The notes below the pieces were generated by a model that was given only the letters and a program-made list of their open reading frames with translations, searched no databases and was not told where the DNA came from. From AP-15 sp963818695 (GTDB lineage Bacteria; Pseudomonadota; Alphaproteobacteria; ATCC43930; CGMCC-115725), in contig CAWFTG010000001.1 of assembly GCA_963818695.1 (NCBI GenBank), positions 62,001-126,000 of the forward strand: a stretch of 64,000 bases of DNA. The letters are read 5' to 3'. Shown piece after piece: positions 26,976 through 35,258 of the stretch (within the stretch, counting starts at the first letter, position 1; every line of letters begins with the position of its first letter). The position numbers and the translations under genes were made by a program.

Positions 26976-27754
26976 GGCGCGCCTCCTTCCAGGAACGTGC
27001 GAACATGATGGGCGACGAGAGCGGCCTGCTCGACATGCGGGAGATGTCCACACTCATCCACCATCACGAGGCGCACCTTCGGCAGGCGCTCACACCATAG
27101 CGCCGCATTCGCCGGCGGCATGATTTTGTCGGCGTCACCCCAGACGACAAGGGCCGGCAGTTTAATCCGGTGCAACCATCTCTCGAGATCGGGATTGAAC
27201 CAACGCGGCTGCCAGCCGAGCTTCGCCACAGTGAAGCGGTTCTTCAGCGTTACATCCATCTGCGTCTCGCTCGGCGTGAGTGCCAAGATGCGGTCCGCGA
27301 ACGACTGATCATGATAGAGGTTACGGACCGCCTCCTCCGGTCCCCAGATGAAGTTGTCGCCACACGGAACTCCCTTGATGCGGATGCCCGCCGGCGCGAG
27401 TTGGACGAGGCTACGGAAACGGGAGCGGTCGCGGATCAGGATTTCTGCGGCAAGCCAGCCGCCGAGCGAGTTGCCAATGAGGTGGATCCGGTCGAGCCTT
27501 GTCTCCTCGAGGAGGTCAAGATAGAACATGGCAAGGTCCGGCATTGATCGTATCCATGGCGGATCGTCGGAGCCGCCAAAGCCGGGATGCTCCGGTACAA
27601 GGAGTTCGTAACTCTCCGCCAGCGCTTCGAAGAATGGCAGCCATTGCGGAACGCCGCCAGCACCGTGCAGGAATAATACGGTGGAGCCGCGCCCGGCCCG
27701 GTGAAGTTTGATGGTCACGCCCCGGACCTTCAGCTCGGTGATTTGCGCCGGCAT
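26972..27754 (-). CDS. Alpha/beta-hydrolase
   Basis: The 260-residue protein has all three catalytic residues of the fold: nucleophile Ser in LIGNSLGGWLAAE, Asp in VVWGDADKIMPP, and His in DECGHLPHVEQ. HGAGG forms the oxyanion region. It is the first gene of a two-gene operon with the LLM flavin monooxygenase. That suggests a short pathway in which an oxygenated product or ester is hydrolysed. It resembles C-C bond or carboxyl-ester hydrolases; the exact substrate is open. Confidence 0.9.
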   Translation of the reverse strand: MPAQITELKVRGVTIKLHRAGRGSTVLFLHGAGGVPQWLPFFEALAESYELLVPEHPGFGGSDDPPWIRSMPDLAMFYLDLLEETRLDRIHLIGNSLGGWLAAEILIRDRSRFRSLVQLAPAGIRIKGVPCGDNFIWGPEEAVRNLYHDQSFADRILALTPSETQMDVTLKNRFTVAKLGWQPRWFNPDLERWLHRIKLPALVVWGDADKIMPPANAALWCERLPKVRLVMVDECGHLPHVEQAALVAHHVRTFLEGGAP

Positions 27755-28000
27755 TTCATCCGCTCCCTATTCAAGATGCATCCTCTGGCATTGCTTCATC
27801 ATAGCCGTATCAACCGGGGACAGCTCAACGCGCGCGGCCCTAGCCTTACGCTACCGGATCAAGCCGTGGCCGCATTATCACAGATCCGGCGGACGACAGG
27901 TGAATAGGATGGCCTGCATCGGGCGTCGATTGGGCCTGCGCCAAACGGCTCCGCTTACCCGATGCTCGCGTGACGGTGGTACCTCGAATCACCGATCCGC
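27755..28000. other. Intergenic stretch upstream of the hydrolase operon
   Basis: No supported gene. The part next to 27754 should hold the promoter of the minus-strand hydrolase-LLM operon; no clear promoter boxes stand out. Confidence 0.4.
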
Positions 28001-28009
28001 AGCGCGCTC

Positions 28010-28300
28010 GACGAGTGCACGCGAGAAGGCGACGATCACCCGGCGCGACTGTTTCTTCAGTTCGCGACAGCTCGTGGCGAGAAGCGCGCGATGGAGGTGA
28101 TCTGGGGCAATCGGTTGAAACGGGGCGAGTACAAATACATCGGCGGCTTTCCGCATTTCGTTGCCGATGCAGGCGAGGAGCGGACCGGCCGTTGGCTCGA
28201 CGAAAGATCGAGCTTGGCCACATCTATGCCGAGATCTGGAAGGATGCGGTCCCGGTGCACCTGATCGATGTCGCCGTGTTCCGCGACAGCGCATCTTGGC
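28010..28300 (+). pseudogene. Remnant of a DUF3047-like protein
   Basis: One frame reads EGDDHPARLFLQFATARG, EVIWGNRLKRGEYKYIGG and TGRWLDER. After a frame change it reads LGHIYAEIWKDAVPVHLIDVAVF. The pattern W-x-N-R, G-x-W and a final strand before a DSD-type end recalls DUF3047 and its relatives. No start codon precedes it and the frame is broken near 28205, so it is a decayed internal or C-terminal fragment. The family call rests on remembered pattern only. Confidence 0.38.
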
Positions 28301-28463
28301 GGATCACGTTGCGGTCGCGCGCGACCAGGTCGGCGAGGTCGCGGCACGGCGGCTCCCACCAGCCTCACCCGGGATGAGATTAAAGATCAGATTTCAAGCG
28401 AGAGGCTTCCAGTTTGGCCGTGGGTCCCCGATCTCGACGTTTTGACGACGTGAACGATGTGTG

Positions 28464-28479
28464 TGTGAGGTAGCTCACG
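28464..28479 (+). promoter_or_regulatory. CRP/FNR-like operator
   Basis: TGTGAGGTAGCTCACG matches the CRP consensus TGTGA-N6-TCACA at nine of ten positions. Its centre is about 42 bases before the start predicted from the -10 box at 28502-28507. That is the class II activator position. Confidence 0.5.
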
Positions 28480-28501
28480 TTCGGCTCGTGCCAGCGCCCC
28501 C

Positions 28502-28507
28502 TATACT
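28502..28507 (+). promoter_or_regulatory. Candidate -10 box (TATACT)
   Basis: TATACT lies 33 bases before the ATG at 28535 with no good -35. This fits an activator-dependent promoter served by the CRP-like site upstream. AAGGAG at 28521-28526 is the ribosome binding site of the gene. Confidence 0.45.
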
Positions 28508-28534
28508 CCCCACCGTTCGACAAGGAGATCAGAG

Positions 28535-29494
28535 ATGGTCCAGTCTTCCAATGCGACTCGATTGATGCGGATCCAGGCTCGTCCAGGCTCACTGGTCGAG
28601 GCCCGCCACTATCGCTACCCCCAACGCGGCTGGGCGCAGCCGGACGCGATCGCGGGCGGCATCCCGCCGGACGCGTCCGCCGACCTCGTCTTCCACGGTG
28701 GCAAAACCGTGCCACAGATGGAGTTCCAGAACATATTTCTTGGCGGCCAGGCATCGTGGCTCGCGTCCGACATCAACTCGATCAATACCGCGATCACGCT
28801 CGCGATGCAGGACCGGAAACTAAACAATGTCGTCAAGCAGTACTTTGACAGTGGCCTCAATTTGACCTGCGATGCGCGGCCATTGCTTGTGCTCGAGGAA
28901 GCCAAGCCAATTCAGTTCGACGAGCCCGACGTGCAGCAATTGGTCGCCCGGCTGGTGCAACAGGGGAAGGTCTCCGACACCGACCTTGGTACGACGATCT
29001 TCAACCTCGTGCTGCCTCCTGGAACCGTGCTCAAGCTCGACCAAGACAATTCGCTTGGCGGGCTTGGCGGTTATCACGGCTCGGTGCACTTTCAGCAAAA
29101 TGGCCGGTCGCACACCGCCTACTATTCGGCAAACGTCTTTTCGCAGACGCTGCCCGACGGGCAGGTGAATGGAATTCCCGCGTTCGACGCATCCTGGAAG
29201 GATGTGGTCGGCACGCTTTACCACGAGATCAACGAATTCCGCACCGACGCCGACGTCAGGGACGCGATCGCGACCGGGAACGACGACGGCGTCCTTGGCT
29301 GGATGGGAGCGCAGGGCGAGATCGGCGATCAGCCGATTGCCATGGCCGGCCAACTAGGGCATTTGCAGCGTGTGTTCCAACAGGTTCTCAGCAGCATGGG
29401 GGGCAGGCGCCTGCCGGTACAGTTCTTGTACTCGAACGCGGTCCACGGCGCGGAGGGGCCGATCAACGAACCCGACCCGCCGGCAAAAAAGTGA
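28535..29494 (+). CDS. EXORDIUM-like protein of unknown function
   Basis: The 319-residue product is not firmly assignable. Its order of motifs recalls the plant EXORDIUM/phosphate-induced protein fold: VFHGGKTVPQMEFQNIFLGG near the start, GGYHGSVHFQQNGRSHTAYY in the middle, then TLYHEINEFRTDADV and GEIGDQPIAMAG. The resemblance suggests an H-E-x-x-E metal-binding site, but there is no direct evidence of activity. No classical signal peptide is seen. It has its own CRP-like promoter and a good ribosome binding site and appears monocistronic. Confidence 0.7.
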   Translation: MVQSSNATRLMRIQARPGSLVEARHYRYPQRGWAQPDAIAGGIPPDASADLVFHGGKTVPQMEFQNIFLGGQASWLASDINSINTAITLAMQDRKLNNVVKQYFDSGLNLTCDARPLLVLEEAKPIQFDEPDVQQLVARLVQQGKVSDTDLGTTIFNLVLPPGTVLKLDQDNSLGGLGGYHGSVHFQQNGRSHTAYYSANVFSQTLPDGQVNGIPAFDASWKDVVGTLYHEINEFRTDADVRDAIATGNDDGVLGWMGAQGEIGDQPIAMAGQLGHLQRVFQQVLSSMGGRRLPVQFLYSNAVHGAEGPINEPDPPAKK

Positions 29495-29871
29495 CGCCTG
29501 ACGCGAACAGCGTCCTCGTAACCGCAGGTGGCGCGGCCGAGCGCCGGTCTTCGGTGGTCAGTCGGCAAGGGCCGCTCCCCCCGCGCGGTATCGGCCGTGC
29601 AAAACGGCCGGGTCTGTGTCCCAAGCCAAGTCTGTCGCCGCTCGCGCGGCGACAGATTCCGCGAGCGGGAACCAGCGGGGATCAGCCGCCCCGTTGCGGT
29701 CGCTGTAAGAGCTGCCGCATCGGCGCCCGGTTTTTCCAGGCGGCGGATTTGCGGGTGGCCAGTCAGGAACATTTGACCTGGTACCGGCAAGACTGCGAAT
29801 AGGAGGGCTCCTCTCGGCCCAGCTCAAGCCAGCAGTCAGAGCCCAAACCGGCTGCCAGCGCCGCCCAGCTC
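29495..29871. other. Non-coding stretch with two adjacent perfect hairpins
   Basis: A 6-bp stem (GGCCGT/ACGGCC) near 29613-29629 is followed by an 11-bp perfect stem at 29631-29656 (TCTGTCGCCGC, loop TCGC, complement). No T-tract follows on either strand, so these are not standard terminators. No supported gene is present. Confidence 0.45.
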
Positions 29872-30102
29872 CTATCGGCTTTCGCGGGGATGTCCGCCCG
29901 ACGATACCACAACCACAGCACCGCGCGCGGCCGACACCAGCAAGACGGCGCAAGACCACACCACGGGCCATGCCAGGTCGGCCAACCGCTCCAACACGAT
30001 CGCAGTTATCGGCGCATTGATCGCATTGACGGGGACCGCGATCGGCATTTGACGGAATAGGGAGTTTAACTGCTCCGCCCGGAGGGCGCGCAGCAGGGTC
30101 AA
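29872..30102 (-). pseudogene. Truncated N-terminus of a membrane sensor protein
   Basis: The 76-residue frame reads LRALRAEQLNSLFRQMPIAV, then NAINAPITAIVLERLADLAWPVVWSCAVLL. This is the typical opening of alphaproteobacterial membrane sensors that continue into PAS, GGDEF or histidine kinase domains. The frame stops after the second hydrophobic segment and nothing downstream continues it, so only the membrane anchor survives. Confidence 0.5.
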
Positions 30103-30381
30103 TCGGCAGGCGAGCCTCTCTAGTCGGAAAACGACCGCGTCCCCCGGGTCATATATCAGGCAAGCCGGATGCGGCCGGTACGGTGCCAGCGATGCCGCCC
30201 TCCAGCGATGCCCGGTTCCCCCGAAAGTACATCACCCTTATCCGATCAGGCGAGCTTGTAGTGCCGGCCCCAGGCCTGCGCTGACGCTTTGTTGACGATT
30301 GCCATTGCGTGTCGGCGTCGTTTGCGCCTCGGAACCCAGATCTAGGCCAGTCATCGCTCAACGCCTCGACGCGCTTGCTTT
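30103..30381. other. Intergenic stretch, no supported gene
   Basis: No complete frame of interest. A minus-strand stretch near 30240-30310 ends in AWGRHYKLA followed by a stop and may be the tail of a lost gene; I cannot name it. Confidence 0.35.
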
Positions 30382-32199
30382 TTATCCAGCGAGCCGGGTG
30401 AAGCCGTCGGCGCTCCAGTCCTCGCTGCCAACGCCGTGATGCACGAAGAAGAGCCCGGCGGGGTCGTATTTCTTCTTGATGGATAGCAGTCGCGGGTAAT
30501 TTGGTCCCCAATAGGAGGTCTGCCAGTCGGGCTCGAAGAAATCGCTTTCCGCAAAATAAGAGCCCGCCCCAGGTGCCACGCTTTTCAGCTCGCTCATCGC
30601 CTTGCCGATCGCGCGAGCATGTCGGCGATCCACCTCGAGGTCCGGCTGATGACCGGGGAGCACGGGAAAAGCCGGCGGGTCTTCGCCAGCGATGATCGCA
30701 AGCGCGAAGGCGCCGAGCACGTCCGGGTTCATCCCGGTGTCTCGGGTGCCAGATATTGCTTCTTCCGACCCACCGGCCAGCCCTTTTTGGAAATGGAGTT
30801 CGACCGGCCAACGCCTGGCGGCAGCGAACAAGGCGTCCGCGAGCGCGCTTCGCCGGTCCGATTGCAGCAGCGAAGCGGGCAGCCAGAGGGATTGGAAGCT
30901 GGAGACAAAGTGGCCCACCTCGGCCAGGTTCCCCGACCAAAAGATATTGTCGGCAGGCGCTCCAGGCCGGTCGTCCGATAGCACGGCGCTGGGAAAGTGC
31001 GTTTTGAGAAAAACCGGATCCCAGAGATTGCGGGCCGGAGCTGCAATTATCCGGGGCGTGAGCTGATAGGTAAAATCTTGCGGTGACCCGTTGACCCAAT
31101 GGAAAAACGGCTGCCAGACCGTCTGGGCTTGTTGCTGGTCGAGTCCCTGGAAGGCCATCCGGATCTCGAGTCGATTGCCGAGCCGCAGCGTGACGATCTC
31201 CCCCCAGTGTGGGTTGAAGAGATTGTCGGCATAGAAGTCGATGAATTGACCGATCAGCCGGCGAAAGGCGGCATCGGAAAAGGCGTGGATCGTCGCGGAA
31301 ACCGCGCCGAAGAACGCCGGCAGGTCATGCGTCTTGAGGGTGAGCCGGGTGACGACGCCGAGGCTGCCGCCACCGCCGCCTTTGAGCCCCCAGAACAGGT
31401 CCGGATTTGTGCAGGCATTGGCGATGCGGATCTCGCCGTCGCCAGTGACGATTTCGGCTTCCAATAGCCCCGCCGCAGCGATGCCGAAATTCTTCGAGAA
31501 GCTGCCAAAGCCGCCCGCCTGAACCAGCCCGGCCACCCCGACTGTGCCGCAGCCCCCGCCCTGGACATAGCGGCCGCCCTTGGTCGTCACCTCGTTGTAG
31601 GTGCGCATCCAGATGGCGCCGGATCCGACCGTGACGGCAGGTCCCGCCGGTTGCCGTGCCGCGCACCCTTGCGGGGTGAATTCATCATGCACGGTTATGG
31701 CGTTCATGCGCCGCGTCCAGACCAACAAGGAATCCGGCGCGTTCGACCGACCGAGATAGCTGTGGCCCCCGCCTTTGACGACCAGCCGCAGATTATTGTC
31801 GCGGGCGAAGTTGACTGCAGCGACGACGTCACCCGTCGTCTCAGCCGCCACCGCATAGACGCTCGGCTGCGATTGCCAGGCGTCTACCCAGCCCGCGGTC
31901 TGCGTCAGAGCGAGGTTATCGCCGATGTAATAGGGATTCTTGAGTTCCTTGAAGAGGTCGCCGCACGCCGCCCCATCGGGCGCTTCGCGACAGGCCTGCA
32001 GCGGCGAATGCACCTTGATGAGCCGGCCACCGACAGCCTCGTTCAGTTTTCCCCAGTTTGCCTCGGTCGGCCACGCTGCGTCGGATGGGCGCACGCGGCG
32101 ATCCGGCGCATTCTCGGCCAGCGCGATCCGCAAGGGTCTTGGCAACGCCGGCACGAAGGCGAGCGCGGCAGCGTGCCTGAGGAAGCTTCTCCGGTTCAT
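30382..32199 (-). CDS. Tat-exported FAD-linked oxidase, berberine-bridge type
   Basis: The 605-residue protein begins with a twin-arginine signal (NRRSFLRHAAALAFVPALP), so it is folded with FAD in the cytoplasm and exported. The PP-loop FAD domain has LVVKGGGHSYLGRSN and GGGCGTVGVAGLVQAGGFG. The C-terminal BBE motif is YDPAGLFFVHHGVGSEDWS. Such enzymes oxidise alcohols, sugars or alkaloid-like amines with oxygen. It lies 10 bp downstream of the methyltransferase-like membrane gene on the same strand and is probably coexpressed with it. Confidence 0.88.
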   Translation of the reverse strand: MNRRSFLRHAAALAFVPALPRPLRIALAENAPDRRVRPSDAAWPTEANWGKLNEAVGGRLIKVHSPLQACREAPDGAACGDLFKELKNPYYIGDNLALTQTAGWVDAWQSQPSVYAVAAETTGDVVAAVNFARDNNLRLVVKGGGHSYLGRSNAPDSLLVWTRRMNAITVHDEFTPQGCAARQPAGPAVTVGSGAIWMRTYNEVTTKGGRYVQGGGCGTVGVAGLVQAGGFGSFSKNFGIAAAGLLEAEIVTGDGEIRIANACTNPDLFWGLKGGGGGSLGVVTRLTLKTHDLPAFFGAVSATIHAFSDAAFRRLIGQFIDFYADNLFNPHWGEIVTLRLGNRLEIRMAFQGLDQQQAQTVWQPFFHWVNGSPQDFTYQLTPRIIAAPARNLWDPVFLKTHFPSAVLSDDRPGAPADNIFWSGNLAEVGHFVSSFQSLWLPASLLQSDRRSALADALFAAARRWPVELHFQKGLAGGSEEAISGTRDTGMNPDVLGAFALAIIAGEDPPAFPVLPGHQPDLEVDRRHARAIGKAMSELKSVAPGAGSYFAESDFFEPDWQTSYWGPNYPRLLSIKKKYDPAGLFFVHHGVGSEDWSADGFTRLAG

Positions 32200-32209
32200 C
32201 CCGAGTATT

Positions 32210-32791
32210 TTAATAGAGCAGCGGGATCAGTGCCGCTGTCTGCCGGCGGTATTGGGTATATTCGGGGAAATTCTCGCTCATGCGCTTCTCCTCGACCTGG
32301 ATTTTCCAGAGAAATCCGATCAGGGCACAGATGACGGCAAAGATCCCTCGCCATTCGCCGATCACCGCCGCAGTGCCGATCAAAGCGAGCAGCAGGCCGG
32401 AATAGATCGGGTGACGCACGACTCGGTAGGGACCCGTGCGCACGAGCGCGTGATCCTCTTTCACTGTGACGATGCCACTCCAGTTGCGCCCAAGGTGAGC
32501 GCGCGCCCACATGGCAAACCCAAGGCCTGCCGCGACCATAATCGCCCCTAACGCCGGAAGCAGATTGCCTGCCGGCACAAACCGTACCGACAGCATCGGC
32601 GGCAGCCATCGAGGCTTCGTCAGCAGCACGACCGCTGCGAGCAGCAGGATCACGTGCGACGCCCGCGAGCTGACGGACTCTCGCCAACGTGTCGGCTTCG
32701 TGCCGAACGAGGCGGCCATCCAGAACGCGGCCCAGACACACCACATGGCCGGAATGAGAAAGCGGAGAGCAGCAGCCAAAGTCAGCCTCAA
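32210..32791 (-). CDS. Isoprenylcysteine carboxyl methyltransferase family membrane protein
   Basis: The 193-residue protein has four to five hydrophobic helices. It carries the family signature LVRTGPYRVVRHPIYSGLL followed by VEEKRMSENFPEYTQYRRQT, which forms the SAM-binding tail in ICMT/PEMT proteins. In bacteria these methylate small lipids or unknown acceptors. It is upstream of and tightly spaced with the Tat-exported oxidase. The substrate is unknown. Confidence 0.85.
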   Translation of the reverse strand: MRLTLAAALRFLIPAMWCVWAAFWMAASFGTKPTRWRESVSSRASHVILLLAAVVLLTKPRWLPPMLSVRFVPAGNLLPALGAIMVAAGLGFAMWARAHLGRNWSGIVTVKEDHALVRTGPYRVVRHPIYSGLLLALIGTAAVIGEWRGIFAVICALIGFLWKIQVEEKRMSENFPEYTQYRRQTAALIPLLY

Positions 32792-32822
32792 GCATCGAGA
32801 AATGCGTTCTCGTCAGCTCCAA

Positions 32823-33512
32823 TCAGGGGCGGCAGACGAGTGGAACCTCGAATACCTCCGCGAACGCGCGCCGCAGCGCCGTGTCGATCTCCCCCATGCT
32901 CGCGGCGATGCCGAGCTCGGCGAGCGAGGTCACGCCGTGATCGGAAATCCCGCAAGGTACGATGCCGCGGTAATGCTCGAGCTCGGGGTCAACATTGAGC
33001 GCAATGCCGTGATAGGTAATCCACTGACGCACGCGGACGCCGATCGCGGCGATCTTTTCCTCGTTCCCCGATGACCGCACGACCCATATGCCGACGCGGC
33101 CGTCGCGCCGTTCGCCGCGCACTGCGAAGCGCGCGAGTATCCGGATGATCCATTCCTCGAGCTGGTGCACATAGCAGCGTACGTCCTGCCCGCGCCGGCG
33201 CAGATCCAGCATCACATAGGCGATCCGCTGGCCGGGCCCGTGATAGGTATAGCGGCCGCCACGTCCGGCGCGATGCACCGGCAGGCGTCGCGGCTCGAGC
33301 AGCTCCTCGTCGCGTGCACTGGTCCCGGCGGTGTAGAGCGGCGGATGCTCGAGGAGCCAGACGAGCTCGGCAGCCGACCCGGCACGGATCGCCGCGACGC
33401 GCCCCTCCATTTCCTCGACCGCGGCGGCAAAATCGACCGGCGTCTCGCTAACCCGCCACTCGATCCCGCCCGGCTGCATCACCATCTCGGAGTCACTAAC
33501 CCTTGGGTCCAT
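32823..33512 (-). CDS. lipB: Octanoyltransferase
   Basis: LipB moves octanoyl from acyl carrier protein to lipoyl-dependent enzymes, the first step of lipoate assembly. The 229-residue product has the family motif GGRYTYHGPGQRIAYVMLDL. The catalytic pair is Lys in EEKIAAIGVRV and Cys in GIVPCGISDHGV. An internal ATG at 33482 (MVMQPGG) could be the actual start since the first ten residues are not conserved. It is transcribed away from tRNA-Leu. Confidence 0.95.
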   Translation of the reverse strand: MDPRVSDSEMVMQPGGIEWRVSETPVDFAAAVEEMEGRVAAIRAGSAAELVWLLEHPPLYTAGTSARDEELLEPRRLPVHRAGRGGRYTYHGPGQRIAYVMLDLRRRGQDVRCYVHQLEEWIIRILARFAVRGERRDGRVGIWVVRSSGNEEKIAAIGVRVRQWITYHGIALNVDPELEHYRGIVPCGISDHGVTSLAELGIAASMGEIDTALRRAFAEVFEVPLVCRP

Positions 33513-33521
33513 GCGGCTTGA

Positions 33522-33527
33522 TATAAT
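33522..33527 (+). promoter_or_regulatory. Candidate -10 box for tRNA-Leu
   Basis: A perfect TATAAT sits 35 bases before the mature tRNA 5' end. A weak TTGGGT lies upstream at shorter than ideal spacing. Confidence 0.4.
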
Positions 33528-33561
33528 GGGCCGGATTTGCTAATCACGCCGGCCCTATCGT

Positions 33562-33648
33562 GCGGTCGTGGCGGAATTGGTAGACGCGCAGCGTTGAGGT
33601 CGCTGTGGGGGAAACTCCGTGGAAGTTCGAGTCTTCTCGACCGCACCA
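33562..33648 (+). tRNA. tRNA-Leu (anticodon GAG)
   Basis: The 87-nt class II tRNA has acceptor GCGGTCG with CGACCGC and D-loop AATTGGTAGACGC. The anticodon loop is TTGAGGT on the stem CAGCG/CGCTG, with a long variable arm (GGGGGAAACTCCG), T-loop TTCGAGT and encoded CCA. Anticodon GAG reads CUC and CUU. Confidence 0.97.
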
Positions 33649-33672
33649 GCCGCAGCCGCTAACCGCTGACCC

Positions 33673-34845
33673 ATGCAGAACACGCGGCTTTCGTCCCTCG
33701 ATTTTGATCTCGGCCCGGAGATCGACATGCTGCGGTCCTCGGTCCGCGGCTTTGCCGAGGACCGGGTCGCACCGCTCGCCGCCGAGATCGACCGGACCGA
33801 CCGGTTCCCGATAGAGCTGTGGCCCGAGATGGGCGCGCTCGGGCTGCACGGCATCACGGTCGAGGAAGAATATGGCGGCGCCGGAATGGGTTACCTCGCG
33901 CATTGCGTGGCGATGGAGGAGGTCAGCCGCGGCTCCGCCTCGGTCGGCCTCTCCTACGGGGCGCATTCGAACCTATGCGTCAACCAGATCCGGCGCAACG
34001 GAACCGAAGCGCAAAAGCGAAAGTACCTGCCGAAGCTGATCTCGGGCGAACACCTCGGGGCACTGGCGATGAGCGAGCCCGGCGCCGGTTCGGATGTCGT
34101 CTCGATGCGGCTGCGCGCCGACAAGCAGGGCGACCGCTATGTCCTCAACGGCACGAAGCTGTGGATCACCAACGGCCATTACGCCGACACCTTGGTGGTC
34201 TACGCCAAGACGCGCCCTGACGCCGGGCCGCGCGGCATCACCGCTTTTCTGATCGAAAAGGGGTTCAAGGGGTTCCGGCCGGCGCAGAAGCTCGACAAAT
34301 TGGGCATGCGCGGCTCGCCCACTTCGGAACTGGTCTTCGAGGATTGCGAAGTGCCGGCCGAGAACGTCCTCGGTCAGGCCGATGAGGGCGTGCAGGTGCT
34401 GATGAGCGGCCTCGATTACGAGCGCGCCGTGTTGGCCGCGGGTCCGCTCGGCATCATGCAGTCCTGCCTCGATGTCGTGATCCCGTACATTCACGACCGC
34501 CGGCAATTCGGCCAGGCGATCGGCGAATTTCAGCTGATCCAGGGCAAGATCGCCGATATGTACACGACGATGAACGCCTGCAAATCCTACGTCTACGCGG
34601 TGGCCAGAGCCTGCGACCGGGGGCAGACGACGCGCAAGGATGCCGCGGGCGCCATCCTCTACGCGGCCGAGAAAGCGACGGCGCTGGCGCTCGATGCGGT
34701 GCAGATCCTCGGCGGCAACGGCTACATCAACGACTACCCGACCGGCAGGCTGCTGCGCGACGCCAAGCTCTACGAGATCGGCGCCGGCACCTCGGAGATC
34801 CGCCGCATGCTGATCGGCCGCGAAATCTTCGCCGAGACCGCCTGA
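33673..34845 (+). CDS. ivd: Isovaleryl-CoA dehydrogenase
   Basis: This acyl-CoA dehydrogenase oxidises isovaleryl-CoA to 3-methylcrotonyl-CoA in leucine breakdown, passing electrons to ETF. The 390-residue protein has FAD-contacting motifs LGALAMSEPGAGSDVVSM and KLWITNGHYAD. The segment SGLDYERAVLAAGPLGIMQ holds the catalytic Glu at the IVD-specific position, and the C-terminal motif is QILGGNGYINDYPTGRLLRD. It starts 24 bp after tRNA-Leu. The other leucine catabolism genes (mccA/B, liuE) are not in the window. Confidence 0.95.
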   Translation: MQNTRLSSLDFDLGPEIDMLRSSVRGFAEDRVAPLAAEIDRTDRFPIELWPEMGALGLHGITVEEEYGGAGMGYLAHCVAMEEVSRGSASVGLSYGAHSNLCVNQIRRNGTEAQKRKYLPKLISGEHLGALAMSEPGAGSDVVSMRLRADKQGDRYVLNGTKLWITNGHYADTLVVYAKTRPDAGPRGITAFLIEKGFKGFRPAQKLDKLGMRGSPTSELVFEDCEVPAENVLGQADEGVQVLMSGLDYERAVLAAGPLGIMQSCLDVVIPYIHDRRQFGQAIGEFQLIQGKIADMYTTMNACKSYVYAVARACDRGQTTRKDAAGAILYAAEKATALALDAVQILGGNGYINDYPTGRLLRDAKLYEIGAGTSEIRRMLIGREIFAETA

Positions 34846-34851
34846 GATGAC

Positions 34852-35015
34852 CTAGTGCTCTCAGAATCATTCACCCGATTCATCACCGCCCACCGCCCAC
34901 GCCAAGTCCCGCTTCACCGGCGAAAGCCGGTGCCCACGGGGAATGGATCCCGGCTTTCGCCGGGAAAGCGCGGAGGGGTGTCGAGCTGAATCAACTGAGT
35001 GATTCTGTGCACTAG
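34852..35015. repeat. MITE-like palindromic element, copy 1
   Basis: The 164-bp element begins CTAGTGC and ends GCACTAG, with imperfect inverted ends of about 20 bp. Inside are perfect 14-bp inverted arms CCGGCGAAAGCCGG (34917-34930) and its complement (34950-34963), separated by GGATCC-containing sequence. A second copy is at 37811-37980. No coding capacity. Confidence 0.8.
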
Positions 35016-35093
35016 GAATGCGTTTCCGCTGCTGGCTGGCTCTGTTGACCCGGTCTCGCTATACTCAACCCTTCCTTGTAAGACGGTAGGCGT

Positions 35094-35258
35094 ATGGTCG
35101 CGAAGGTGCGGACGCGCTGCCGGACAAGGCGGTCGCCGAATTGCGCGAACGGGTCCGCGCGGCGCTCATCTCGCTGGGCTTCGGGTTGCCGCCGCAGACG
35201 GATCACCGTCAACCTTGCCCCGGCCGACGTCCTCAAGGAGGGCAGCCATTTCGACCTG
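35094..35258 (+). pseudogene. Truncated duplicate of the comM 5' end
   Basis: The sequence from MVAKVRT through DKAVAELRERVRAALISLGFG to HFDL is nearly identical to the start of comM at 38093. It has an internal deletion of roughly 80-90 bases after the eighth codon and frame changes. Homology also extends upstream over the TATACTCAACC promoter segment. It stops abruptly near 35258, where sequence unrelated to comM begins. It is a stub with no ATPase domain. Confidence 0.85.

Noticed and set aside
34852..35015. CRISPR-like or riboswitch interpretation of the palindromic repeats
   Set aside because: Only two dispersed copies exist with no regular spacers, and the structure has terminal inverted ends as in MITEs.
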